A DNA stretch of 9,490 nt from Segatella salivae DSM 15606 (GTDB taxonomy: Bacteria > Bacteroidota > Bacteroidia > Bacteroidales > Bacteroidaceae): NCBI RefSeq assembly GCF_000185845.1, contig NZ_GL629647.1:252601-262090 (forward strand), in the 5' to 3' direction. Below, in pieces: positions 1 to 7,205 of this stretch. The notes below the pieces were generated by a model, which saw only the letters and a list, made by a program, of their open reading frames with translations, had not been told where the DNA came from and did not search any database. Both the position numbers and the translations under genes were made by a program. The first letter of the stretch is position 1, and each line of letters opens with the position of its first letter.

Positions 1-269
1 CTAAAACTTTATATTGATAATATAACAAATACTTGAAAATCAGTAGTTTGCAATCAAAATACAATTCATATCAAATCGTTGTATAATCTTAGCCATTTTA
101 TTCCACCATTAGATTAAGATTGTCTCCTGAAGTGCCATTAAACGTTTTCTTGTAAGTTTCATATTATTTCCGCATTTAATAGTGTTGGCCTCACAATATG
201 CCTTTTGTTATATAATCATGATTATGATAAATAGTAGATGCTGAAGTGAAAAAGTTCTGTGATTACATC
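1..269. other. Intergenic region with no convincing gene
   Basis: This A/T-rich stretch lies downstream of the minus-strand DUF5715 gene. The longest suggestive minus-strand frame starts with ATG at 162-160 and reads MKLTRKRLMALQETILI before TAA at 111-109. The same frame continues without another stop to TGA at 42-40. That could be a decayed short gene, but it resembles nothing I recognise and has no good promoter or ribosome binding site. A perfect 14-base palindrome (ATAATCATGATTAT) lies at 212-225, about 45 bases past the DUF5715 stop codon. It has no U-tract and is not a standard intrinsic terminator. Confidence 0.4.
212..225. repeat. 14-base perfect palindrome downstream of DUF5715 gene
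   Basis: ATAATCATGATTAT is its own reverse complement. It could be a protein-binding site or a weak RNA hairpin in the 3' end of the DUF5715 transcript. A palindrome of this A/T content can arise by chance, and nothing else supports a function. Confidence 0.35.
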
Positions 270-1079
270 CTACTTTACTGTTAGATGGAAACATCCTTGG
301 TGCACTTCGTACTTAATGTGACACCTATTTTGTTTTCTCATGTCATTTAAAACTTCACTAAGAATCCATTTCAATGTATCATTGCGCACAACACGTCGCT
401 TTTCGTTTGGTGCTTCTACAGTTTTATATCGATTGTAACAAATATCAACAGTAGTTCCATATAGATGACAACTATTAACTGTTGCATTTCCATTGTGGCT
501 ACGAAGTCGCAGTACATCGTCTTTTGAACGCATTACACTGGTGATAATAATCTTATGTAATGGAATTCCTTTTATTTGTAAAGAGTCAAAGAAATTGTGT
601 CCAATATCCTGCAGAAGTATTGCTGCTTTGGGAATCAAATAAGGAATACTGGACTTTAAATTGTCTATATAATAATATGGATTTCCACCGATATAAACTA
701 GTTCTCCCTTTCTGTTTTCAGCATCAGCTCGGTCTTTCACAGGTGTAACTCCAAGCGCTTTTGCTGACAACAGCTGAACATCATTCTGGTCAGGGAAAGC
801 TTTTCCGAAATTGGGAACACTATAAATACGATTCTTTACGACAGAACCATCAGCCTTAAAAAATACGGAACTAACAGGTAAAGAGGATTTCGTCTGTGCA
901 AAATTAATATTCTCTTGTATTGGCTTTTGATGTGTTTTTATAGTTGGTTTTACAATCTTCTCGGCACTCATTTGATGTGTTCCATTACCTGCTATAGACG
1001 GGAATAGACAACGGATAAAGCCCAAAAATACTACCGACAGACCAAAACCTTGTAAAAACCGATTTTTAGAAATCTTCAT
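270..1079 (-). CDS. DUF5715-family, M15-peptidase-like membrane-anchored protein
   Basis: This is a 269-residue protein counted from ATG at 1079. An N-terminal hydrophobic stretch (about residues 8-30, after a Lys/Arg-containing start) suggests a signal anchor, placing the rest outside the cytoplasm. A variable linker follows to about residue 75. The C-terminal half carries NSCHLYGTTVDI (203-213), matching the SxHxxGxxxD zinc motif of M15 D,D-peptidases (His205, Asp212). The end reads YEVHQGCFHLTVK, giving a candidate catalytic Glu258 and third zinc ligand His265. Peptidoglycan peptide hydrolysis is inferred from the fold motif; DUF5715 itself has no established role that I know. An in-frame TTG at 1112 would add 11 residues, but it overlaps the -7 promoter element, so the ATG is preferred. 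The gene is divergent from phoH and appears monocistronic. Confidence 0.75.
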   Translation of the reverse strand: MKISKNRFLQGFGLSVVFLGFIRCLFPSIAGNGTHQMSAEKIVKPTIKTHQKPIQENINFAQTKSSLPVSSVFFKADGSVVKNRIYSVPNFGKAFPDQNDVQLLSAKALGVTPVKDRADAENRKGELVYIGGNPYYYIDNLKSSIPYLIPKAAILLQDIGHNFFDSLQIKGIPLHKIIITSVMRSKDDVLRLRSHNGNATVNSCHLYGTTVDICYNRYKTVEAPNEKRRVVRNDTLKWILSEVLNDMRKQNRCHIKYEVHQGCFHLTVK

Positions 1080-1109
1080 AACACTATCATAAACTTCTTT
1101 TACGAGATG

Positions 1110-1141
1110 CAAAGATAGACCAAATATTTGGTAATTTCAAA
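1110..1141 (-). promoter_or_regulatory. Bacteroidota-type promoter of the DUF5715 gene
   Basis: Read on the minus strand, a -33 TTTG at 1141-1138 is followed by a 20-base spacer and a perfect -7 element TATCTTTG (TAnnTTTG) at 1117-1110. Transcription would start near 1104, giving a leader of about 25 bases before ATG at 1079. The element overlaps the phoH promoter on the other strand. Confidence 0.75.
1120..1131. promoter_or_regulatory. 12-base palindrome between the divergent promoters (possible operator)
   Basis: CCAAATATTTGG is a perfect palindrome. Its right half contains the TTTG -33 element of the phoH promoter (1127-1130), and it lies wholly inside the spacer of the opposing promoter. 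A protein bound here could affect both directions. No regulator is encoded nearby, so the operator role is inference only. Confidence 0.35.
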
Positions 1142-1158
1142 AAAAAACTCTAAATTTG
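1127..1158 (+). promoter_or_regulatory. Bacteroidota-type promoter of the phoH operon
   Basis: A -33 TTTG at 1127-1130, a 20-base spacer and a perfect -7 element TAAATTTG at 1151-1158 match the major sigma factor consensus of Bacteroidota. Transcription would begin around 1163-1166, leaving a leader of about 20 bases that still includes the AAGGAG at 1170-1175. This is the only well-formed plus-strand promoter I see upstream of the eight-gene train. Confidence 0.75.
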
Positions 1159-1169
1159 CATCCATATTT

Positions 1170-1175
1170 AAGGAG
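1170..1175 (+). promoter_or_regulatory. Shine-Dalgarno sequence that fixes the phoH TTG start
   Basis: AAGGAG lies 8 bases before TTG at 1184. Strong Shine-Dalgarno sequences are uncommon in Bacteroidota, so its presence at the right distance supports initiation at this non-ATG codon. Confidence 0.65.
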
Positions 1176-1183
1176 TTTATACA

Positions 1184-2230
1184 TTGATAGAGAAGCATAT
1201 ATTCTTAGAAGATATTGATCCAGTTATATTCTATGGACTCAATAATTGTCACTTGCAAATGATAAAATCTCTTTTTCCTAAATTGAGAATCGTTGCGCGA
1301 GATAATGTTATCCGTATTCTTGGTGATGAGGAAGAGATGGCCAAAATAGAAGAAGATATTGCTTCTATGCAGAAACATGTGTTGAAGTATAACTCTATTT
1401 CTGATGAAGATATCCTTGATATTGTAAAGTCTGGAAAGACTAAAGGTGACAGTATCAAGGGTGTTTTGGTTTATAGTGTATCAGGAAGGCCCATTAAAAG
1501 TCGGTCGGAGAATCAGCAAAAACTTATCGATGCATTTAATAAAAATGACATGATTTTTGCGGTAGGTCCAGCTGGAACTGGAAAAACTTATTTAAGTATT
1601 GCACTTGCAGTAAAGGCACTAAAGGAAAAAACTGCAAAGAAAATAATACTAAGTCGCCCTGCTGTAGAAGCTGGAGAAAAGCTTGGTTTTCTGCCTGGAG
1701 ACATGAAAGATAAGATAGATCCCTATCTACAACCCCTATATGACGCTCTTGAAGACATGATTCCTGCAGTGAAATTGCAAGATATGATGGAGAAACATAT
1801 TATCCAGATTGCCCCACTCGCTTTCATGCGCGGACGCACATTGAGTGATGCTGTAGTAATCTTAGATGAAGCACAGAATACAACTCCTCAGCAAATTCGA
1901 ATGTTTTTGACGCGTATGGGATGGAGTACGAAGATGATAATCACGGGAGATATGACGCAGATAGATTTGCCGAAAGCTCAAAAAAGTGGGCTAAAGGAAG
2001 CGTTAAATATACTTGGAAAGGTCGAAGGGATTAGCGTTGTGAATCTATCACAAAAAGATATTGTTAGACATAAACTTGTTACGCGCATAGTGGATGCCTA
2101 TGATTCGTTTGACAAAAAGCAAGAGCAAGAGTCAAAAGAAAAGAGCAAAAGAGCTGCAGCAGAAAAGCAACAAACTGAAAAAAAAGAAGAATTTACAATA
2201 TTTGAAAATTCAGACAACGATTTTAATTAA
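1184..2230 (+). CDS. phoH: PhoH family ATPase
   Basis: This 348-residue cytoplasmic P-loop ATPase has the usual length for the PhoH/PhoL type, plus an extra tail. An N-terminal KH-like region (about 1-100) precedes the ATPase core, which carries Walker A GPAGTGKT at 128-135 and Walker B VVILDEAQN at 224-232. ITGDMTQIDLP (253-263) is a further family block. Residues about 309-337 form a Lys/Glu/Gln-rich tail, probably disordered. Relatives bind nucleotide and are linked to RNA metabolism or ribosome-related functions; the exact substrate is unclear. The start is TTG, chosen because of the AAGGAG 8 bases upstream and because MIEKHI-LEDIDP is the N-terminus I recall for Bacteroidota homologues. 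It is first in the operon; purC begins 8 bases after its stop. Confidence 0.93.
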   Translation: MIEKHIFLEDIDPVIFYGLNNCHLQMIKSLFPKLRIVARDNVIRILGDEEEMAKIEEDIASMQKHVLKYNSISDEDILDIVKSGKTKGDSIKGVLVYSVSGRPIKSRSENQQKLIDAFNKNDMIFAVGPAGTGKTYLSIALAVKALKEKTAKKIILSRPAVEAGEKLGFLPGDMKDKIDPYLQPLYDALEDMIPAVKLQDMMEKHIIQIAPLAFMRGRTLSDAVVILDEAQNTTPQQIRMFLTRMGWSTKMIITGDMTQIDLPKAQKSGLKEALNILGKVEGISVVNLSQKDIVRHKLVTRIVDAYDSFDKKQEQESKEKSKRAAAEKQQTEKKEEFTIFENSDNDFN

Positions 2231-2238
2231 TATTCAAA

Positions 2239-3189
2239 ATGAAAGCTTTAACAAAGACAGATTTCCATTTCGATGGACAAAAGAGTGTTTATCATGGTAA
2301 AGTTCGTGATGTTTATGACATCAATGATGACTTACTTGTGATGATTGCTACCGACAGAATCTCGGCTTTTGATGTTGTTTTACCTAAGGGAATCCCCTTT
2401 AAAGGTCAGGTTTTAAACCAAATTGCAGCTAAGTTTCTTGATGCAACAAGTGATATTTGTCCTAACTGGAAACTGGCAACACCAGATCCAATGGTTACAG
2501 TCGGACTTAAATGTGAAGGCTTTCGCGTAGAGATGATTATCCGTTCTATCCTCACTGGAAGTGCATGGCGTGCGTATAAGGAAGGATGTCGCGATCTTTG
2601 TGGAGTAAAACTTCCAGAAGGAATGCGTGAAAACGAGAGATTCCCTGAACCAATCGTAACTCCTACAACAAAGGCTGACGAAGGTCATGATATGAACATC
2701 TCAAGAGAAGAGATTATTGCTCAAGGTTTGGTTTCAAAGGAAGATTATGACGTTATAGAGGATTACACTAAAAAACTCTTCAAACGTGGACAGGAAATTG
2801 CAGCCAAGCAAGGTCTGATTTTGGTTGATACGAAATATGAATTTGGCAAGCGTGATGGAAAGATTTATTTGATAGATGAGATTCATACTCCAGATTCAAG
2901 TAGATATTTCTATGCTGATGGTTATGAGGAAAAACTTGCAGCAGGCAAGCCTCAGAAGCAGTTGTCGAAAGAGTTTGTACGCCAATGGTTGATAGAACAT
3001 AACTTTATGAACGAGCCAGGGCAACAAATGCCAGAGATATCTGACGAGTATGCTGAAAGCGTTAGTGAGAGATATATCGAACTTTACGAGCATATCACAG
3101 GCGAAAAGTTTGATAAGAGCGTTGAAAGTGGTGATATAGCAGCACGTATCGAAAAGAATGTTGAAAACTATCTGAAGACGGTTAGATAA
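2239..3189 (+). CDS. purC: Phosphoribosylaminoimidazole-succinocarboxamide synthase (SAICAR synthetase)
   Basis: This enzyme joins CAIR and aspartate, using ATP, to form SAICAR in de novo purine synthesis in the cytoplasm. The 316 residues correspond to the longer, about 300-residue form of the family rather than the about 240-residue E. coli form. Visible blocks are GKVRDVYD (20-27), the ATP-loop region IATDRISAFDVVLP (36-49), GSAWRAY (107-113), TPTTKADEGHD (141-151), DTKYEFG (197-203) and LIDEIHTPDSSRY (211-223), the last matching the second SAICAR synthetase signature. The frame is intact and starts at ATG eight bases after phoH, so it is almost certainly co-transcribed. A second purine gene, purM, lies three genes downstream; other purine steps are not in this window. 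Confidence 0.97.
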   Translation: MKALTKTDFHFDGQKSVYHGKVRDVYDINDDLLVMIATDRISAFDVVLPKGIPFKGQVLNQIAAKFLDATSDICPNWKLATPDPMVTVGLKCEGFRVEMIIRSILTGSAWRAYKEGCRDLCGVKLPEGMRENERFPEPIVTPTTKADEGHDMNISREEIIAQGLVSKEDYDVIEDYTKKLFKRGQEIAAKQGLILVDTKYEFGKRDGKIYLIDEIHTPDSSRYFYADGYEEKLAAGKPQKQLSKEFVRQWLIEHNFMNEPGQQMPEISDEYAESVSERYIELYEHITGEKFDKSVESGDIAARIEKNVENYLKTVR

Positions 3190-3207
3190 TCTTCCACACG
3201 AATTTGC

Positions 3208-3942
3208 ATGTATAAACAAGAAGAGATAAAACCATACGGGAAGACTGGTGAGAAAGGAAAATTGGTTGAAGAAATGTTTGATAACATTGCTCCGACTTAT
3301 GATACTCTTAATCATCGTCTCTCATGGGATATTGATAAAGGCTGGCGAAAGAAAGCTATTCGCCAGCTTTCACCTTTTCATCCTAAAACGATTTTAGACA
3401 TAGCAACAGGTACTGGAGATTTTGCCATACTATCTGCAAAGTTGTTATCTCCACAAAAGATGGTCGGAATAGACATCAGTGAGGGGATGATGAAGATTGG
3501 ACAGCAAAAGGTTGAGAAGGAAGGATTACAAGAAATTATCTCTTTCAAGAAAGAAGATTGCACGCAACTATCATTTAACGACAATTCGTTTGATGCTGTC
3601 ACAGCTGCTTTTGGTATTCGAAACTTTCAAAATCTTGACCAAGGACTCAAAGAAATGTGTAGGGTGTTAAAACCTGGTGGACATTTAAGTATTGTAGAAT
3701 TAACTACACCTGTGAGTTTTCCGATGAAGCAATTATTCAAGATTTACTCACATTCAATCTTACCTGTTTATGGAAAACTAATTTCAAAAGATAATAACGC
3801 TTATAGTTATCTGACGAACACAATAGAAGCTTTCCCTCAAGGAGAAGTGATGTTGAAAATCTTAAAGAAAGCTGGCTTCAAGGATGCAAGCTTCCAAAGA
3901 CTAACATTTGGAATCTGCACAATGTATTTTGCACGAAAATAA
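3208..3942 (+). CDS. menG: Demethylmenaquinone methyltransferase (MenG/UbiE)
   Basis: This class I SAM-dependent methyltransferase of 244 residues carries out the final C-methylation of demethylmenaquinone to menaquinone. Signature one of the UbiE family is visible as YDTLNHRLSWDIDKGW (31-46). The SAM-binding motif I is LDIATGTGDF (63-72), followed by an acidic motif GIDISEGM (87-94). Signature two is RVLKPGGHLSIVELTT (152-167). E. coli UbiE also acts on ubiquinone, but Bacteroidota use menaquinone, so menG is the better symbol (inference from taxonomy). It follows purC by 18 bases and precedes aroE by 22 bases. The pairing with aroE is sensible because menaquinone derives from chorismate, though gene order alone does not prove coordinated control. 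Confidence 0.95.
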   Translation: MYKQEEIKPYGKTGEKGKLVEEMFDNIAPTYDTLNHRLSWDIDKGWRKKAIRQLSPFHPKTILDIATGTGDFAILSAKLLSPQKMVGIDISEGMMKIGQQKVEKEGLQEIISFKKEDCTQLSFNDNSFDAVTAAFGIRNFQNLDQGLKEMCRVLKPGGHLSIVELTTPVSFPMKQLFKIYSHSILPVYGKLISKDNNAYSYLTNTIEAFPQGEVMLKILKKAGFKDASFQRLTFGICTMYFARK

Positions 3943-3964
3943 AAAATAGATAACATCTTGTTGT

Positions 3965-4711
3965 ATGGATAAATATGGTCTTATAGGATATCCACTAGGT
4001 CACTCCTTTTCAATTGGTTACTTCAATGAGAAGTTTGAAAACGAAGGCATAGATGCTCAATATTGTAACTTTGAAATCCCTAATTTAGATTTCCTTCCAG
4101 AAATCATTGCACAAAATCCTGACTTAAAGGGACTAAATGTTACAATTCCTTATAAAGAGAAAATCATTGATTTTTTGGATGAATTAAGTCCTGAAGCTAA
4201 AGATATTGGTGCCGTTAACGTGATTAAAATTACCCATAAAGGGAAAAAAATCATAATGAAAGGCTATAATAGTGATGTCTTTGGCTTTACCAAGAGCATA
4301 GAACCTCTTCTCGAAAAATGTCATAAGAAGGCACTAATTTTAGGGACAGGTGGTTCCTCTAAAGCTATTCAATATGGTTTAAACTCACTCGGTATCGAAA
4401 CATTAAAAGTCAGTAGATTTGAACGCCCAGGCACAATATGTTATCAATCGGTAACTCCGCAGGTAATTAAAGAGTATAAAGTGATAGTGAATTGTACTCC
4501 TTGTGGCATGTATCCAAAAGCAGACGAATGTCCTACCCTACCCTACGAAGCAATGGATAGTCACACATTGCTTTACGACTTAATTTATAATCCAGACGAG
4601 ACTCTATTCATGCAAAAAGGTGCAAAATATGGAGCAACCGTAAAAAATGGATTGGAAATGTTACTACTTCAAGCGTTTGAAAGTTGGCATTTTTGGCATA
4701 GTAAAGACTAA
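3965..4711 (+). CDS. aroE: Shikimate dehydrogenase
   Basis: This 248-residue enzyme reduces 3-dehydroshikimate to shikimate with NADPH on the way to chorismate. The N-terminal substrate domain shows GYPLGHSFS (8-16), with the serines that bind shikimate, and GLNVTIPYKEK (56-66), containing the catalytic lysine (Lys64). GYNSD (100-104) supplies the paired aspartate (Asp104). The dinucleotide-binding glycine loop is GTGGSSKA (127-134), and VNCTPCGMYP (175-184) and the C-terminal KNGLEMLLLQAF (227-238) are further family blocks. It is somewhat shorter than the about 272-residue E. coli AroE, which I believe is normal for Bacteroidota. The basic NRT-like cofactor motif is replaced by KVSR (148-151), still consistent with NADP. 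purM starts 15 bases downstream. Confidence 0.95.
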   Translation: MDKYGLIGYPLGHSFSIGYFNEKFENEGIDAQYCNFEIPNLDFLPEIIAQNPDLKGLNVTIPYKEKIIDFLDELSPEAKDIGAVNVIKITHKGKKIIMKGYNSDVFGFTKSIEPLLEKCHKKALILGTGGSSKAIQYGLNSLGIETLKVSRFERPGTICYQSVTPQVIKEYKVIVNCTPCGMYPKADECPTLPYEAMDSHTLLYDLIYNPDETLFMQKGAKYGATVKNGLEMLLLQAFESWHFWHSKD

Positions 4712-4726
4712 TATAATTAATTTCTT

Positions 4727-5890
4727 ATGAACAATAGATACATGATGCGTGGTGTTAGCGCTGCTAAAGAAGATGTACACAACGCAATCAAAAATATAGA
4801 TAAAGGTATATATCCACAGGCTTTCTGCAAAATTATTCCCGATATTCTCGGCAATGACCCTGAATATTGTAATATTATGCATGCTGATGGAGCTGGAACA
4901 AAGTCGTCCTTAGCCTATATGTATTGGAAAGAAACAGGCGATATCAGCGTATGGAAAGGTATTGCTCAGGATGCCATTGTCATGAATACAGACGATTTGC
5001 TGTGTGTAGGTGCAGTGGATAACATACTTGTTTCAAGTACTATTGGCAGGAATAAAATGCTTGTTCCTGGCGAGGTTATATCAGCTATTATCAATGGAAC
5101 AGACGAATTACTTGCTGAGATGCGCGACATGGGTATTGGCATATTCCCGACTGGAGGAGAGACTGCTGATGTAGGAGATCTTGTCAGAACAATTATCGTT
5201 GACTCTACAGTTACATGCCGCATGAAGCGTAGTGATGTTATCAATAATGCCAATATTAGACCCGGAGATGTGATTGTTGGTCTTAGTTCTACAGGACAAT
5301 CATCTTATGAAAAGCAATATAATGGCGGCATGGGAAGTAATGGTTTGACCAGTGCACGCCATGATGTCTTTGCAAAATATTTGGCCAATCGCTATCCTGA
5401 AAGTTATGATCATGCAGTGCCAGAAGAATTGGTTTATAGCGGAAAATATAAGTTTGAAGATTCCGTTGAGGGCAGTCCTGTTAATGCAGGAAAGCTTGTT
5501 CTTTCTCCAACACGCACTTATGCCCCTGTAATTAAGAAAGTACTTGATGAGTTGCGTCCTGAAATTCACGGAATGATTCATTGCACAGGGGGCGCTCAAA
5601 CTAAGCTCTTGCATTTCATAGGAGATAATTGTAAAGCCGTAAAAGACAACCTGTTCCCTACTCCACCGCTGTTTAAGGCTATTCAAGAATGTTCAAAGAC
5701 AGACTGGAAAGAGATGTATCAGGTTTTCAACATGGGACATAGAATGGAGATTTATGTGCGTCCAGAGATTGCAGACAAAGTTATTGCAATTAGTAATAGT
5801 TTTAATATTGATGCACAAATTGTAGGACATATTGAAGAAGGGAAACGCAGTCTTGTTATCCATTCTGAATATGGCACGTTTGAATATTAA
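4727..5890 (+). CDS. purM: Phosphoribosylformylglycinamidine cyclo-ligase (AIR synthase), divergent long form
   Basis: This is an ATP-dependent PurM/PurL-superfamily enzyme, expected to close the imidazole ring of FGAM to form AIR in purine synthesis. The 387 residues exceed the about 345 of E. coli PurM. Superfamily blocks are recognisable but altered: HADGAGTK (52-59; usual GTDGVGTK), NTDDLLCVGA (87-96; usual CVNDLVVQGA), GGETADVGD (143-151), GSNGLTSAR (203-211), LSPTRTYA (259-266), HCTGGAQTK (285-293) and EMYQVFNMGHRM (329-340; usual EMYRTFNCGVGM). About 30 extra residues lie between GLTSAR and LSPTR (211-258). Its place in an operon with purC supports the purine assignment. The alternative is another AIR-synthase-related ATPase, which motif similarity alone cannot exclude. 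The frame is intact. Confidence 0.85.
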   Translation: MNNRYMMRGVSAAKEDVHNAIKNIDKGIYPQAFCKIIPDILGNDPEYCNIMHADGAGTKSSLAYMYWKETGDISVWKGIAQDAIVMNTDDLLCVGAVDNILVSSTIGRNKMLVPGEVISAIINGTDELLAEMRDMGIGIFPTGGETADVGDLVRTIIVDSTVTCRMKRSDVINNANIRPGDVIVGLSSTGQSSYEKQYNGGMGSNGLTSARHDVFAKYLANRYPESYDHAVPEELVYSGKYKFEDSVEGSPVNAGKLVLSPTRTYAPVIKKVLDELRPEIHGMIHCTGGAQTKLLHFIGDNCKAVKDNLFPTPPLFKAIQECSKTDWKEMYQVFNMGHRMEIYVRPEIADKVIAISNSFNIDAQIVGHIEEGKRSLVIHSEYGTFEY

Positions 5891-5931
5891 GATCCTCACA
5901 ACGCGATGTTGTTGGAATTAAAATAAATTAT

Positions 5932-7044
5932 ATGGCAGAAAATAATAGTATACTTGAAAAGTTAGATGGTTTAGAAAGTCGATTTGAAGAGGTAAGCACA
6001 TTGATTACTGACCCAGATGTTATTGCAGATCAGAAAAGATATGTAAAACTTACCAAAGAGTGGAAAGACTTAGGCGACATCATGAACGCCAGAAAAAGAT
6101 ATATTTCTTGCTTAGATTCGATTAAAGAAGCCAAAAATATATTAGCAAATGAAGATGATGCAGACATGAAAGAGATGGCACGTGAAGAGCTACAGGAGAA
6201 CGAAAGTCTGCAACCCAAATTAGAAGAGGAAATTAAACTACTTCTTGTTCCGAAAGATCCAGAAGATGCAAAGAATGTACAAATGGAGATTCGTGCTGGT
6301 ACAGGAGGCGATGAAGCTGCTTTGTTTGCTGGCGATCTCTTCAATATGTACAAGAAATACTGCGACATGAAAGGTTGGATACTGAGTATAACTGACGTGT
6401 CAGAAGGTGCTGTTGGTGGGTATAAAGAGATTGACTTTGCCATCAGTGGTACTGATGTTTATGGTATCATGAAGTACGAAAGCGGAGTACATCGCGTGCA
6501 ACGTGTCCCTGTTACTGAATCAAATGGCCGTATGCAAACGAGTGCTGCTACGGTCGCCGTCTTGCCTGAAGCCGATAAATTTGAAGTAAATATCAACGAG
6601 GGAGACATCAAATGGGATACCTTCAGATCAAGTGGTGCCGGTGGTCAGAACGTGAACAAAGTTGAATCTGGTGTTCGTTTGCGCTATCCGTGGAAGAATC
6701 CAAACACTGGTGAGGTAGAAGAAATTCTGATTGAATGTACAGAAACGCGTGATCAACCGAAGAATAAAGAGCGTGCCTTGAGCCGTCTTTATACCTTTAT
6801 TCATGATCGTGAGCACCAAAAGTATGTGGATGATATTGCTGACAGAAGAAAGAGCTTGGTTTCAACAGGCGACCGTTCGGCAAAAATCAGAACTTATAAT
6901 TTTCCACAAGGCCGTGTGACAGACCATCGAATTGGATATACTACACACGACCTTCAAGGGTTCTTGAATGGTAACATCCAAGACATGATTGATGCGTTGA
7001 CAGTTGCTGAAAATGCAGAAAAATTAAAGGAAAACGAACTTTAA
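5932..7044 (+). CDS. prfA: Peptide chain release factor 1 (RF1)
   Basis: RF1 recognises UAA and UAG in the ribosomal A site and triggers peptide release. The 370 residues give the normal length. The N-terminal helical domain (about 1-105) is followed by the stop-codon recognition domain, with the tripeptide anticodon in PxT form as PVT (193-195, within RVPVTESNGR). The catalytic loop is GAGGQNVNK (235-243) with the GGQ at 237-239; its glutamine is the site methylated by PrmC in this family. The end includes TGDRSAKIRTYNFPQGRVTD (312-331). PVT rather than PAT is still RF1-like, whereas RF2 would show SPF. The 41-base gap after purM is the largest in the operon and holds only a 5-bp hairpin at 5898-5912 without a T-run, so read-through is expected. 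Confidence 0.97.
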   Translation: MAENNSILEKLDGLESRFEEVSTLITDPDVIADQKRYVKLTKEWKDLGDIMNARKRYISCLDSIKEAKNILANEDDADMKEMAREELQENESLQPKLEEEIKLLLVPKDPEDAKNVQMEIRAGTGGDEAALFAGDLFNMYKKYCDMKGWILSITDVSEGAVGGYKEIDFAISGTDVYGIMKYESGVHRVQRVPVTESNGRMQTSAATVAVLPEADKFEVNINEGDIKWDTFRSSGAGGQNVNKVESGVRLRYPWKNPNTGEVEEILIECTETRDQPKNKERALSRLYTFIHDREHQKYVDDIADRRKSLVSTGDRSAKIRTYNFPQGRVTDHRIGYTTHDLQGFLNGNIQDMIDALTVAENAEKLKENEL

Positions 7045-7058
7045 AAGAATCATTTACA

Positions 7059-7205
7059 ATGGGTATTAAATATACAAAGAAAGAAGATGATAAGGAACAG
7101 CAGGAGCGTACTGTTCAGGCTGACGATTTTATGAATCTCTTGGTTTCCACTCAGCGAAAAGAAGATAAGAAAAAGGAATTGCCTAAAACCGAAAAATCAA
7201 AATAA
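7059..7205 (+). CDS. Small charged protein of unknown function between prfA and pyrF
   Basis: This 48-residue ORF opens with ATG, begins 14 bases after the prfA stop and ends in TAA directly abutting the pyrF ATG (TAAATG). The protein starts MGIKYTKKEDDKEQQERT, has a short less polar centre around ADDFMNLLVST (21-31), and ends in a Lys-rich tail. It has no signal peptide, membrane segment or cysteine. About half the residues are Lys, Glu, Asp, Arg or Gln, suggesting a largely disordered cytoplasmic protein. Exact packing between two housekeeping genes with no wasted bases argues that it is translated, and its translation may be coupled to pyrF. I do not recognise a family. Confidence 0.7.
   Translation: MGIKYTKKEDDKEQQERTVQADDFMNLLVSTQRKEDKKKELPKTEKSK

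Noticed and set aside
3190..3207. GAATTTGC before menG as an internal promoter
   Set aside because: The -7 match lacks the leading TA of TAnnTTTG and no well-placed -33 TTTG was noted; an 18-base gap fits co-transcription better.
2896..3315. Minus-strand ORF of 139 codons across the purC-menG junction
   Set aside because: Antisense to two clear genes and without any recognisable motif.
5300..5686. Minus-strand ORF of 128 codons inside purM
   Set aside because: Antisense to a well-supported gene, with no promoter or recognisable protein features.
5898..5912. Hairpin ACAAC/GTTGT in the purM-prfA gap as a possible terminator or attenuator
   Set aside because: Only 5 bp, with no following T-run; too weak to split the operon.
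6030..6443. Minus-strand ORF of 137 codons inside prfA
   Set aside because: Antisense to the RF1 N-terminal half; its Ser-rich composition is typical of an antisense shadow of a Glu/Lys/Asp-rich gene.
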